Shown: positions 1-9,367, numbered from the stretch's first letter. The stretch is 64,000 bases of DNA from Salipaludibacillus agaradhaerens (GCF_002019735.1 NZ_KV917378.1:2940869-3004868), one strand, 5' to 3'. Notes: a model not told the origin generated them from the sequence alone. Program-made: numbers and translations.

Positions 1-171
1 GGGAAAGGGCGATCTATTGTTACTACAAGTTAAGGCTATAATGCGCCTATTGTATTTAACTTTTCATACAATCATTTTTTGGAATGGTGACGCCCTTGTG
101 AAGTTACGTCTAGGCTCATGAAGAGATCATCAGCAGGGTGATCATTTTTAACGTTTATCCGATAAAACGCA

Positions 172-353
172 CTGAACTACCCCCCCTGTCAATTAGACAG
201 GGGAAATAATAAAAAGGAATCTAGCTCTATATTCTATAGGGCTAAGGCCATCTAAACGTTTTTGTATCTTTCATGATCATAAAAATGAATGTACGCATTT
301 ATTGCCGCATCAAGTTCCTCAAATGTCTCATATTTATTTAAATAATATTTCTC
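172..353 (-). pseudogene. 3' remnant of an IS3-family (IS150-group) transposase
   Basis: Reading the minus strand from about 353 down to 193 gives the C-terminal end of an IS3-type DDE transposase: EKYYLNKYETFEEL, then AYIHFYDHERYK, then a +1 frame change near 268, then LDGLSPIEYRARF and a stop at 193-195. The YYLNKY...FEEL...YI.FY...R motif followed by L..LSP.EYR is typical of the IS150 group. The hairpin CCCCTGTC...GACAGGGG at 182-203, and the TGAACT-type stretch at 174-190, look like the element's terminal sequence. The N-terminal and catalytic parts are missing, so this is a dead fragment. Confidence 0.75.
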
Positions 354-614
354 CTATTCCAGACACCTCAAACTTTTTTTAAATCACATTAGAATCAATT
401 TCATAATGAATTTTTTAACGCCAAAAATAATCCCAGTTAAAGATCTCCCATATCCGCAAATATTCAGGCTACAGTTTCAAAGCAAAAAGAACCATATATT
501 GGTATATTATTTGGGGTCGCTTTTCTAACACCATAAGTAACTCTAAAAATGTGTATAATATGAAAAAATATTATAAGCATTAAGTTAAAATTAGAGACAT
601 AATTGATGAAGTAA

Positions 615-776
615 ACGAAATGGAAAATAGCTAAATTAGCTGGTGTTTCTCCTACAACAGTGTTTAAAATAATGAACAATTACAGCGCTATTAGTCATGA
701 AACGAAGGAGAAGGTTACTCGGGGTGTTGAAGAGACTGGATATATAAGCCAACTTTTCGCTATGCTTCTTTCTTAA
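615..776 (+). pseudogene. Remnant of a LacI-family regulator (helix-turn-helix only)
   Basis: The + strand frame from 615 to the stop at 774-776 reads WKIAKLAGVSPTTVFKIMNN followed by YSAISHETKEKV and VEETGY. This is the N-terminal DNA-binding helix-turn-helix of a LacI/GalR regulator (usual form: IAKLAGVS..TVSRVLN...VS..TR..V......GY.PN). An in-frame stop lies just upstream (611-613) and the frame is lost after GYI, where P-N-x-x-A-R-S would be expected. No effector domain follows. It probably once controlled the sugar ABC operon starting at 1700. Confidence 0.7.
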
Positions 777-824
777 GATAAAAGTATTGCTTTTTTATAA
801 TTTAGGATATATAATTAAGGACGA

Positions 825-837
825 AAACGGTTTCGTT
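825..837 (+). promoter_or_regulatory. LacI-type operator-like 13-mer, copy 1
   Basis: AAAACGGTTTCGT at this position recurs exactly on the opposite strand at 959-971. The core ACGGTTTCGT resembles operators of LacI/GalR regulators. It lies between the broken LacI remnant and the sugar transport operon, so it may be an orphan operator of that regulator. Confidence 0.4.
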
Positions 838-958
838 AACGCTTACAACAAGGTGTTATTCATTTATAATATGACTAGTTTAGTTGTTTCTAGCTGAACG
901 TGATAACGATGCTAGTGAGTCATTCTGCTATGTTAATATAATATTTTTTTAATTATTT

Positions 959-971
959 ACGAAACCGTTTT
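959..971 (-). promoter_or_regulatory. LacI-type operator-like 13-mer, copy 2 (inverted)
   Basis: This is an exact inverted copy of the 13-mer at 825-837, 121 bases away. It sits directly upstream of an extended -10-like sequence (TGATAGAAT, 990-998), where a bound repressor would block a promoter. The pair with the first site suggests looping control, which is inferred. Confidence 0.4.
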
Positions 972-1568
972 AGTCAATGTGTTTTCCTGTGATAGAATAT
1001 TTATCTTGTCTTGAAATAAACTATTTAAACAGTGAAAACCAAGAAAGGGGTTATGTGGTGGCAATGATTCAATTTCCGAATGAGCTAAAACAGGGAAGTA
1101 CAACCGTTTTGAGTCAATAAAAGGCTTAGCTCATAAGGCTGTGAGGGAGCTGTCGATATGGAAGACCTTTTCGAAAAAACTAGGGAAAGAAGTGGAAGCG
1201 GATAATCGGTAACAACTTTTATCGTTATTAAGAATATTTCCAACTGATAATAACAAAGGGATTAAATTTCTATCATTATTCAGTTGTGTGGCCGAGAATT
1301 TTCCTAAATGAGGTTGGCTAGATACCCCATGTAGAATGACTTGAGCCTTTAAAACAATAAATAAGAGGATATGAATTGCACGTAACAGTGCTAGTGTTCT
1401 CCATAGAATGTTTATTTCATCCGTATTTAAAAGAGCGTATCCTTCCATGGTGGATTGGTTTAAGAAAAAGAGGGGTTGTTTTACCTGTTTAAAAAAGGTG
1501 CCATGAAGATTAGTCGAAGGTCATAAAGAGAGGTAACTGTCATGTCACGTTACTAATTCAGATGATTT

Positions 1569-1581
1569 TGAAAGCGCTTCA
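1569..1581 (+). promoter_or_regulatory. cre/LacI-type operator-like site TGAAAGCGCTTCA
   Basis: A short palindrome around AAGCGCTT, 119 bases before the start of the sugar-binding lipoprotein gene. It resembles a catabolite response element but is one base short of the usual 14-base form, so binding by CcpA or another LacI-type protein is only a suggestion. The rest of 1000-1690 shows no recognisable gene, only short broken frames. Confidence 0.35.
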
Positions 1582-1699
1582 TATGGTTGCGGAGTTCATA
1601 AGATATATTTAATTGATGTGAAGGGGGAGAGTTAAAAAATTTCATTTTATTTATCCTGTATGACTGGAATATAAAACCGCTTAAAGGAGGAAATTTAAA

Positions 1700-3028
1700 A
1701 TGTTGAAATTAGGAAAAGTAGGTCTGTTCTCATTAGCATCTGTCGTTGTTTTGGGTGCATGTGGTGGCGCAAATGATGGTAATAATGGTGGAAATGAAGA
1801 AGCTGATACTGATGCAAACGAAGAGGAAGTCACAATAGAGCAGATTGGCAGTGAAGATGCGGATGTGGAACTGGTATTTTGGGAATTTGGAAATACAGGT
1901 TATGATGTCTTAATTGAAGAGTACGTGGAAGAGAATCCACACGTCACCATTAACCTTCAAAATAGTGACATGAATGATCTACATGATAATTTGTTTACTT
2001 CTATTTCAGCGGGAACCGGCGCTCCTGACATCTCCATGGTAGAAGAAGCGCAAATTGGTAGATATTTAAATGCGCAAGAGTCATTTATTAATCTTTATGA
2101 CCATGATGCTGACAATGTAGAAGGGGAATTCCTTGACTGGGTATGGCGTGGAGCACAAAGTGGTGATGGTGATTTCCAGTTTGGCTTACCAACAGACATT
2201 GGACCTACCGTTATGTTCTATCGTACAGATGTATTTGAAGAAGCAGGATTCGATTCTTCTCCAGAAGCTGTATCTGAATTAGTAGCTACTTGGGATGATT
2301 TCCGTGATGTAGCAGAACAAATTAATGAGGATACTGGCAAGCTAATGACGGATAGTGGAGAACTTGTTTTTAATGCACGCCGTGATCAGGCAACACAACA
2401 ATATTTTAATACTGATGGCGAGTTAATTGTTGATGAACATGATCAAATGAGAGAGGCATTTGATTATACAGCAGATTTGTTAAATGATGGGTTAGTTGGT
2501 GACATACCATTATGGACACCAGAGTGGCACAGTGGTATGGCTAGCGGTGAGTATGCAACCATGCTGGCCCCGGCTTGGATGCAAGGTGTTATTAAGGATA
2601 ATGAGCCGGAAGAGGGAGTTTGGTCAATTACGACATTACCTGAAGGTGCTGGAAACTGGGGCGGTTCGTACTTAACGATCCCTGCTGAAACTGAACATGC
2701 GGAAGAAGCATACGCATTTATCGAGTGGCTAACAGCCCCTGAACAGCAATTAAAAGCGTTCCTTGGGTATGGACTATTCCCGTCCACACCAGCTGTGTAT
2801 GATATGCCTGAATTTTTAGAGTACGAAGATGACTACTTTGGAGGCATTGCTACAGCTCAAGTGTTTGGTGAAGCAGCGCAAGCCGTTGAGCCTGTATTCA
2901 AAGGCAGACAATACTATCCGGTAGATGATGAGTTTAAACAAGCAATAGATGATGTTGCAGGTGGTGTTGACCCAGAAGAAGCTTGGCAAGAAGCACTAGA
3001 CAGAACTGAAAGAATTTTAGCAAGATAG
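1700..3028 (+). CDS. Extracellular solute-binding lipoprotein of a sugar ABC importer
   Basis: A 442-residue family 1 (MalE-like) substrate-binding lipoprotein that would capture an oligosaccharide outside the membrane and deliver it to the two permeases downstream. The N-terminus is a lipoprotein signal with lipobox LGAC and Cys21 as the acylated residue, followed by a Gly/Asn/Glu-rich linker. The body has the usual features, including the GTGAPDI segment near residue 107 and the ETEHAEEAYAFIEWL region near the C-terminus. The start is supported by AAAGGAGG 8 bases upstream. The protein is strongly acidic, as expected in a salt- or alkali-adapted species. The ligand is not evident; the linked phosphorylase suggests a beta-glucan oligosaccharide. 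Confidence 0.93.
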   Translation: MLKLGKVGLFSLASVVVLGACGGANDGNNGGNEEADTDANEEEVTIEQIGSEDADVELVFWEFGNTGYDVLIEEYVEENPHVTINLQNSDMNDLHDNLFTSISAGTGAPDISMVEEAQIGRYLNAQESFINLYDHDADNVEGEFLDWVWRGAQSGDGDFQFGLPTDIGPTVMFYRTDVFEEAGFDSSPEAVSELVATWDDFRDVAEQINEDTGKLMTDSGELVFNARRDQATQQYFNTDGELIVDEHDQMREAFDYTADLLNDGLVGDIPLWTPEWHSGMASGEYATMLAPAWMQGVIKDNEPEEGVWSITTLPEGAGNWGGSYLTIPAETEHAEEAYAFIEWLTAPEQQLKAFLGYGLFPSTPAVYDMPEFLEYEDDYFGGIATAQVFGEAAQAVEPVFKGRQYYPVDDEFKQAIDDVAGGVDPEEAWQEALDRTERILAR

Positions 3029-3041
3029 TCATTAAACTAGT

Positions 3042-3076
3042 GAGGGGTATAGCTGATACCACATGCTATACTCCTC
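3042..3076 (+). terminator. Intercistronic hairpin after the binding-protein gene
   Basis: GAGGGGTATAGC and GCTATACTCCTC form a 12-bp stem with an 11-base loop, 13 bases after the lipoprotein stop. There is no T-run. In ABC sugar operons such a hairpin commonly protects the binding-protein mRNA or reduces read-through to the permeases. Confidence 0.6.
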
Positions 3077-3301
3077 TAAAAATTAGCTTGTGTTCCTTTG
3101 GCAGAGAGAGGACTAGTACAAGAGTTTCAACGAAAAAATCCATGCCCACTCATGAAGATATCTTGTTGAAAACGGGTTTCGAGTGTGGCTTATAAAATAG
3201 TGACTACATCTATGAGATATACTCGAAAATCAACAAGAAAATCAGAGTAGACACACCTTTTTCGACATGAAGGAAACTGTCTATGTAAGGAGGCAAAAGT
3301 A

Positions 3302-4219
3302 GTGACTACTAAAATGAAAAAACGAAGAATGTCAGATCAAAAAAGAACAGCGTTATCCGCCTACTTATTTATATCTCCATTCTATATTTTGTTTGCTATC
3401 TTTGGTTTATTTCCAATGATTTTCAGTTTTTATTTATCTTTCTTTCGTTGGGATGGCCTCACTCCTATGGAGTATGTAGGATTTAGCAATTTTGAATTTA
3501 TTTTTTCCGATCCTGCTTTCTTTTCATCAATAAAAAACACATTCTTAATTGGAATAATGGGAACTCTGCCGCAAATCATAGTTGCTTTATTCCTGGCATT
3601 TGCATTAAATTCACAGCTCGTCCGTTTTCGAAATTCGTTTCGGACACTGGTGTTTCTACCGTATATTACATCGATTGTTGCAGTAGCTATTATTTTCGGT
3701 GTTATCTTTAATAATCAGCCATTCGGTTTTGCCAACTATGTTTTAAGTTTCTTTGATATAGGTCCAATTCGGTGGAATGCAGAGTATTGGCCGGTCAAAA
3801 TCGCAATTGCATCGATGGTGTTTTGGCGTTGGGTAGGATACAATACGATTATTTTCCTGGCTGGTATGCAAAGTATTCCAAAGGATCTCTATGAAGCGGC
3901 AAAAATAGATGGGGCAACGATCTTGCAACAAATCCGTCATATTACGATACCGATGCTAAGGCCGGTTATTATGTTCGTTGTCTTTACGGCGACGATCGGA
4001 AGTTTGCAGTTATTCACAGAGCCTTTGATCTTCTTAGGAAGAGGGTTACGTGAAGAAGGTATAACAGTGGTAGCTTATTTATGGAGAGATGCCTTTGTCT
4101 ATAATTCATTTGGATCAGCCTCTGCTGCTGCAATTGTTTTATTCTTTATTATCATTGTATTAACCACCATTAACTTCTTAATTACGAGCCGTATCGGCAA
4201 ATCTAAGAAAGTTGGTTAG
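3302..4219 (+). CDS. Sugar ABC transporter permease (MalF/UgpA type)
   Basis: A 305-residue integral membrane permease with six predicted transmembrane segments. It carries the cytoplasmic EAA loop that docks the ATPase: YEAAKIDGATILQQIRHITI, followed by PMLRP (about residues 198-222). GTG at 3302 is the best start, 7 bases behind AAGGAGG. It is followed after 12 bases by the second permease. The importer needs an ATPase, and none is encoded here, so a shared MsmX-type ATPase elsewhere in the genome is likely, as known for many Bacillus sugar importers. Confidence 0.94.
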   Translation: MTTKMKKRRMSDQKRTALSAYLFISPFYILFAIFGLFPMIFSFYLSFFRWDGLTPMEYVGFSNFEFIFSDPAFFSSIKNTFLIGIMGTLPQIIVALFLAFALNSQLVRFRNSFRTLVFLPYITSIVAVAIIFGVIFNNQPFGFANYVLSFFDIGPIRWNAEYWPVKIAIASMVFWRWVGYNTIIFLAGMQSIPKDLYEAAKIDGATILQQIRHITIPMLRPVIMFVVFTATIGSLQLFTEPLIFLGRGLREEGITVVAYLWRDAFVYNSFGSASAAAIVLFFIIIVLTTINFLITSRIGKSKKVG

Positions 4220-4231
4220 GAGGAGTCTCAA

Positions 4232-5080
4232 ATGGCAAAAAAAGAGGTCGGGGCATCAAAATTGTCGCCTAAAAAAATGTTAGTATATCTATTTTTGACT
4301 CTAGGGTCTATAACCTCTCTATTTCCTTTTTATTATATGCTGGTTATGGCTACAAGGCAAAATAGAGAAATAAACCAAGTGCCACCACCATTTACACCTG
4401 GGAGTGACTTAGTAAGTAACTTCCAAAAGGTGTTGGATAATATCGATTTCTTTGGCGCGATATGGAATACCTTTTTTGTTGCATCCAGTGTAACCATCGG
4501 GACGTTATTTCTTTGTTCGTTGGCTGGATATACATTTTCTAAATTAGAATTCAAAGGAAAAACGATTTTATTTACGATGATCTTGGTAACGATGATGGTA
4601 CCGCCACAGCTTGGGCTAATTCCGCAATACTATATTATTACGACATTAGGCTGGTTAAATGATTTTAGAGCGATCATTATACCTGGTTTAATCAATGCTT
4701 TCGGTATTTTCTGGATGAGGCAGTATATGAAAGAAAGCGTTCCTTACGAAATTATTGAATCGGCAAAAATTGATGGGTGCTCAAACTTCCGAATTTACTG
4801 GAATATCGTGGTTCCAATGTGTTTACCCGCATTTGCAACTTTAGGCATTATCGTATTTATGCATGTGTGGAATGACTTCCTATGGCCGCTCGTAGTTTTG
4901 CGTGATCCATCAGTGCATACAATTCAAGTTGCCTTACGGGCGCTTAACGATGCGCGATTATTGGATTATGGCATGATCATGTCAGGTACATTTTGGGCAA
5001 CTGTTCCATTAATTGTTGTGTTTTTACTATTTAACCGGTTATTTATTGAAAGCTTATCAGAAGGTGCTGTGAAGAGTTAA
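4232..5080 (+). CDS. Sugar ABC transporter permease (MalG/UgpE type)
   Basis: A 282-residue second permease of the importer with six predicted membrane segments. The EAA loop reads ESAKIDGCSNFRIYWNIVVP (about residues 174-193). It begins 12 bases after the first permease behind AGGAG, so the two are co-translated and presumably form the membrane channel as a heterodimer. The C-terminus, NRLFIESLSEGAVKS, is the usual ending for this family. Confidence 0.94.
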   Translation: MAKKEVGASKLSPKKMLVYLFLTLGSITSLFPFYYMLVMATRQNREINQVPPPFTPGSDLVSNFQKVLDNIDFFGAIWNTFFVASSVTIGTLFLCSLAGYTFSKLEFKGKTILFTMILVTMMVPPQLGLIPQYYIITTLGWLNDFRAIIIPGLINAFGIFWMRQYMKESVPYEIIESAKIDGCSNFRIYWNIVVPMCLPAFATLGIIVFMHVWNDFLWPLVVLRDPSVHTIQVALRALNDARLLDYGMIMSGTFWATVPLIVVFLLFNRLFIESLSEGAVKS

Positions 5081-5111
5081 GTTGACAATGAAGGGGCATT
5101 AACGTATGCGT

Positions 5112-5161
5112 CTTGTTATAGTAGGGCTATTTTCAATAATGTGAATAGCAACTATAGCAAG
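5112..5161 (+). other. Long hairpin between permease and yesL-like gene
   Basis: CTTGTTATAGT and ACTATAGCAAG, with internal GGCTATT/AATAGC pairing, form a long imperfect stem in the 119-base gap. No T-run follows, so it is more likely a processing or stability element than a full terminator. Confidence 0.4.
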
Positions 5162-5199
5162 GCGCCATTTCCAATTTAGAAAGGTTTGAGGTGTTACAA

Positions 5200-5802
5200 A
5201 TGGGAAGACTCATATTTCAAATAGCTGACCTTATCTACCGGTTTGTTTCACTAAATATTCTCTGGTTAGTCTTTACGCTGGCTGGACTTGGTATTTTCGG
5301 TGTGATGCCGTCAACAGTGGCACTTTTTTCAATAGTAAGAGAGTGGGTTCGCGGAGAGAAAGATATAGCCCTTTTTTCAAAGTACTATGCTTTCTTTAAA
5401 GCAGAGTTCGTCCGATCCAACATCCTCGGATTATTTTTTCTCGTCGTATTTTACGTCATCTACGTCAACTTTTCATTTGTTTCTTATTTTTATGCAGCAT
5501 CGGTTGAACTATTTATTTATATAGTGATCTTCTTTTTTGCAGTGATTGCATTCATGACGTTCATTAATTTATTTTCTGTCATGGCTCATTATGAATATAA
5601 GACATGGCATTATCTGAAGGCTTCTGCAGGCTTAGTATTTTTACATCCGGTAAAAACTATTTTGCAGATTGTCTGGATTGTGGCATACGTCATTATTGCC
5701 GTTAATTTTCCGAAAGTCTTTGTCGTTATAGGAGTCAGTGTGTTTGCTTATATTTTGATGAGTTTAAACTACTCGACTTTTAAAAGACTAGGCTCAACGT
5801 AA
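5200..5802 (+). CDS. YesL-like (DUF624) membrane protein
   Basis: A 200-residue membrane protein with about five or six hydrophobic segments. It begins MGRLIFQIADLIYRFVSLNI with the LW..F.LAGLGIFGVMPST region characteristic of DUF624/YesL. The ATG at 5200 is preferred because GAGG lies 8 bases upstream. Members of this family almost always sit beside carbohydrate ABC importers in Bacillus and Paenibacillus, but no biochemical role is established. An accessory role in import or sensing is inferred from position alone. Confidence 0.85.
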   Translation: MGRLIFQIADLIYRFVSLNILWLVFTLAGLGIFGVMPSTVALFSIVREWVRGEKDIALFSKYYAFFKAEFVRSNILGLFFLVVFYVIYVNFSFVSYFYAASVELFIYIVIFFFAVIAFMTFINLFSVMAHYEYKTWHYLKASAGLVFLHPVKTILQIVWIVAYVIIAVNFPKVFVVIGVSVFAYILMSLNYSTFKRLGST

Positions 5803-5865
5803 ATGGGTGTCGAGAGAAGACAACGAGGGTATGAAGGTCAATTTCTCATTGAGGGGGACGAATGA

Positions 5866-8800
5866 ATGTATACGTTAACAGAGAATCAAAAGTTTGAATT
5901 GAAAAACTATCAGGATTTAGCGCCATTTTCAAGTTTTTTACCGGGGATTGCCGGTATAAATGGTATCCCCATGTGGGTGTTTTATGTAAATCGTGGTCAA
6001 GGGATTGCCAGTTTTGGTATCCAAGATAAAAACCATGCAATGATAGAATTTTACCCTGCGGACAAATCGTATCAGCTGACGCAAGTGCAAGGGTTTAGGA
6101 CGTTTATAAAATGGATGAAGGATGATGGCACAACGACATTGTTGGAGCCGTTTTCAGAAACTAGCAAGAAAGATCCGCTTGTTGAAGAAAAAATGAGTAT
6201 ATCTGAAAACATGTTGGAATTGGAATATGTACATAAGCAGTTGGAGCTCACTTTTCAAGTGGAATATTTCATTCTTCCAGAAGCACCGGTAGCTGCTCTT
6301 GTTCGCCATGTTAAGCTAATAAGCACATCAGAAAATCCGAGACAAATGGAGATTGTGGATGGACTTCCAGCGATTTTTCCTAGCGGGGTCCCGCATGCAG
6401 TTTACAAAGAGCTTGGGAATACAATCAAAAGTTGGTTTGATGTGGCGAATTTAGAGGAGGGTATTCCTTTTTACCGGTTAAGGGGCAGTATTGAAGACTC
6501 CTCAGAGGTGAAGGAGGTCCATCAAGGGAATTTTTATTACAGCATATCCCATTACCGTGACGAAGAAAAAGTGATAAAGCCTATTATTGATAGGGATATT
6601 CTTTTCGGCACCGATACATCTTTACAATTTCCGGAAAAATTTCTATCCCAACGTTTAGATCAAATGCTAAACCAGCCGCAGCAGGCAACAAATAAAGTGT
6701 CTTGTGGTTTTTCTACTTCTAGTATTGAGCTGAAAAAAAACGAAGTATTTCAACTGTTTACTGTTGTTGGTCATGCGAAGACGCTACAGACTGTTCACAA
6801 TTACGTAAAAGAAAATCTAAGTTGTGAGACATTATTGCAAAAGAGAGATAAAGCCAAGACTATAACGGATGAGATTACGCGCAAGGTAAAAACGCAAACA
6901 GCCCAGCCACTGTTTGATGCGTACATTCGCCAAAGTTATTTGGATAATGGGCTTCGTGGAGGATTTCCGATAACGTTTGAAAAAGGCGATAAACATAAAG
7001 TGTACTATTTATTTTCACGGAAACATGGTGATTTAGAGCGGGACTATAATTTTTTCTCCATTAGTCCAACATATTATTCACAAGGTAATGGGAACTACCG
7101 TGACATTAATCAAAATCGACGTTGTGATGTGTTATTTGAACCTAAAGTAGAAGATCACAATGTTAACATGTTTATGAATCTTATTCAATTGGATGGCTAT
7201 AATCCACTATCGGTTAAGGGATTACGTTTTCAAATGGCTGATATGACTGAGTTATCCTTATCTAAGTATGTTGTAAACGGGGAAGAAAAGATAGCACGTT
7301 TCTTTAAGGATAGTTTTACCCCAGGGGAATTAAAGCACTTTGTGGATGAGGAAGGGGTTGAGCTCTCTGTCCCGTTCGAGGTTTTTTTAACAGAAATGCT
7401 ACTGTCGGCAGAAGAAGTCTTTCAAGCTGAATTTGCGGAAGGATACTGGATTGATCACTGGACATATAATTTAGATTTAATTGATAATTACTTGGCGATT
7501 TTCCCGGATAAAGAGTCAAACTTCTTTTTTGGACGCTTGTACCGCTTTTTTGACAGTCCGGTAAGGGTGAAACGGCGCAGTGAAAAATATGTGCTCACAA
7601 AAAATGGGGAATTGCGTCAGTATCATGCCAATGAGAAAATAAAAGAAAAAGTGGAGGCATCCGTGAAAAGCGGAGGTAATCTTTGGGTTCGTAAACATGC
7701 AGGTAAGGGGGATATTTATGAAACCAATCTATATTCCAAGCTCCTCCTTTTATCCCTTGTGAAAGCATCGTCAATGGCACCTCTCGGGTTAGGAATTGAA
7801 ATGGAAGGGGACAAGCCGGGATGGAATGATTCATTAAATGGTCTTCCGGGCATGTTCGGTTCAAGCACCTCGGAGTTATTTGAACTAAAGCGGTTAATTG
7901 ATTTACTGCTTTCTGTAAAACATGAAGGTGAGATTTGCTTGCCGGAGGAAGCTGGAAAGTTCTTAACAAAGACAATTGAAGCGATGGAAAAAGCGGACAG
8001 CGGTTCAGAAAAAAATGAATTGGAGTATTGGAACCAAGTGACAACAGAACGGGAATTGTACCGTGATACAATCTATCAAGGTATAAGCGGCGAAGAAACC
8101 CGTTATTCTTTAACCGAGGCGAAAGAAATATTGCAAGTTTTAAGGAAACGGGTTGAGGAAGGAATTGAGAGGGTAAAAGGTTATGCAAATGAGCGCGGAC
8201 TGATTCCAACCTATTTTTATGCTGAAGTAAAAGCAGAAGCGCTGAAGGAGCCAATAGATATTCAATCATTGGCATGGGTACCGAAGCCAGTGACACCGTT
8301 TTTAGAAGGTATTGTTAAACAATTAAAGCTGTCTGAAAATAAAGATGAGGCAAAGCAGCTGTACGAGAAAGTAAAAGGCTCCTCTATTTATGATAATAAG
8401 TTGGGAATGTATAAAACGTCGATGAGCATTGCAGAAGAACCAATGGAGCTTGGCCGTGCCAGGTCGTTTACTCCAGGGTGGCTTGAAAACGAGTCGATTT
8501 TTTTGCATATGGCATATAAGTATCTTTTAGCAACTATCCAGGCGGGGCTGAAAGAGGAATTTTTTGATGATATGCAAAAAGCATTGATACCGTTTTTATC
8601 TCCGGAAGTTTACGGAAGAAGTATCTTAGAAAACTCGTCGTTTATTGCCAGCAGTGCCAATCCGGATCCTGCACTGCACGGGAGAGGGTTCGTCTCCCGA
8701 TTAAGCGGATCTACAATTGAAATATTGACTATGTGGTTCACAATGATGGTGGGGCCACAGCCGTTTACGATGAAAAACGGGCGTCTTTTCTTCCAATTAG

Positions 8801-9057
8801 TGCCTACTTTACCTGGGTGGATGTTTGACGAGAACGGCAATGTATCGTTTACCTTCCTCGGAAAAATTGACGTTACGTATATGAATAATACGAAAGCAGA
8901 TACGTTCGGACCTGAAGCTGTAACACCTTCGAAAGTGGAACTGTTTTATGAAGATGGGCAGACGGCAATTTTGTCTCCTAAGGATCTAGTTGGAGATATA
9001 GCACTGGCTATTAGAGAAGGGAAAGTGGCGAAAATGATGATTGTTTTAACGAAATAG
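5866..9057 (+). CDS. Large GH94-related beta-glucan/oligosaccharide phosphorylase
   Basis: A 1063-residue cytoplasmic enzyme without a signal peptide. The N-terminal part contains IPMWVFYVNRGQGIASFGI (about residues 35-53) and a beta-sandwich-like region. The C-terminal half is (alpha/alpha)6-like and contains KPGWNDSLNGLPGMFGS (about 649-665), where Asp655 matches the catalytic acid of GH94 phosphorylases (WND motif). HGRGFVSRLSGSTIEILTMW near the C-terminus is also typical. The length and N-terminal motif fit the large relatives of GH94 (GH149 or GH161 beta-1,3-glucan phosphorylases, as I remember them) better than cellobiose phosphorylase at about 800 residues. It would split imported oligosaccharides with phosphate to give glucose 1-phosphate. 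The exact family and linkage cannot be settled here. Confidence 0.75.
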   Translation: MYTLTENQKFELKNYQDLAPFSSFLPGIAGINGIPMWVFYVNRGQGIASFGIQDKNHAMIEFYPADKSYQLTQVQGFRTFIKWMKDDGTTTLLEPFSETSKKDPLVEEKMSISENMLELEYVHKQLELTFQVEYFILPEAPVAALVRHVKLISTSENPRQMEIVDGLPAIFPSGVPHAVYKELGNTIKSWFDVANLEEGIPFYRLRGSIEDSSEVKEVHQGNFYYSISHYRDEEKVIKPIIDRDILFGTDTSLQFPEKFLSQRLDQMLNQPQQATNKVSCGFSTSSIELKKNEVFQLFTVVGHAKTLQTVHNYVKENLSCETLLQKRDKAKTITDEITRKVKTQTAQPLFDAYIRQSYLDNGLRGGFPITFEKGDKHKVYYLFSRKHGDLERDYNFFSISPTYYSQGNGNYRDINQNRRCDVLFEPKVEDHNVNMFMNLIQLDGYNPLSVKGLRFQMADMTELSLSKYVVNGEEKIARFFKDSFTPGELKHFVDEEGVELSVPFEVFLTEMLLSAEEVFQAEFAEGYWIDHWTYNLDLIDNYLAIFPDKESNFFFGRLYRFFDSPVRVKRRSEKYVLTKNGELRQYHANEKIKEKVEASVKSGGNLWVRKHAGKGDIYETNLYSKLLLLSLVKASSMAPLGLGIEMEGDKPGWNDSLNGLPGMFGSSTSELFELKRLIDLLLSVKHEGEICLPEEAGKFLTKTIEAMEKADSGSEKNELEYWNQVTTERELYRDTIYQGISGEETRYSLTEAKEILQVLRKRVEEGIERVKGYANERGLIPTYFYAEVKAEALKEPIDIQSLAWVPKPVTPFLEGIVKQLKLSENKDEAKQLYEKVKGSSIYDNKLGMYKTSMSIAEEPMELGRARSFTPGWLENESIFLHMAYKYLLATIQAGLKEEFFDDMQKALIPFLSPEVYGRSILENSSFIASSANPDPALHGRGFVSRLSGSTIEILTMWFTMMVGPQPFTMKNGRLFFQLVPTLPGWMFDENGNVSFTFLGKIDVTYMNNTKADTFGPEAVTPSKVELFYEDGQTAILSPKDLVGDIALAIREGKVAKMMIVLTK

Positions 9058-9081
9058 GGATGGTTTGCTGTTCCAATAATA

Positions 9082-9152
9082 AGAGTGGTACCTTCACCAA
9101 CAGTTGGTGGGTATCACTCTGTTAAGTTTAACCCTTAGATGTTCTAAGGGTT
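9082..9152 (+). terminator. Double hairpin ending the oligosaccharide operon
   Basis: Two hairpins follow the phosphorylase stop. The first (9082-9120) pairs AGAGTGGTACC with GGTATCACTCT around an inner CACCAAC/GTTGGTG palindrome. The second (9130-9152) pairs AACCCTTAG with CTAAGGGTT and is followed by a T-rich stretch. Together they look like the operon terminator. Confidence 0.6.
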
Positions 9153-9367
9153 ATGATAGTTTTAAACGGTGTCCGCTAGTTTAAAGGCTATCAGGAAAGG
9201 CGCCTTAAGTGCTACAGCTAGGAAATCGAAATCCTCCCTAAAGTCCAGAAGCATTTAAAGTAAAGGGAGCAGACGATGAAAGAGGTGCAGATGTCGGCCT
9301 CTGATATCGTGAGGATTCGCTCTTATCGGTTGGGGAATCAGGTTAAGAAGCCGATCTGAGAAATAGA

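Noticed and set aside
182-203. Hairpin CCCCTGTC/GACAGGGG as a transcription terminator
   Set aside because: No T-run on either strand; better explained as the end of the IS3-type element.
1061-1108. Short + strand frame MIQFPNELKQG...
   Set aside because: Only 16-21 codons, ends at a stop, and no family can be named; left as part of the decayed zone.
1131-1448. 105-codon minus-strand frame
   Set aside because: No ribosome binding site, no family resemblance, and it lies in a decayed zone with broken frames on both strands.
7595-8296. 233-codon minus-strand frame inside the phosphorylase gene
   Set aside because: It is antisense to a clear enzyme gene, has unnatural composition (Leu/Pro/His-rich), and no ribosome site.
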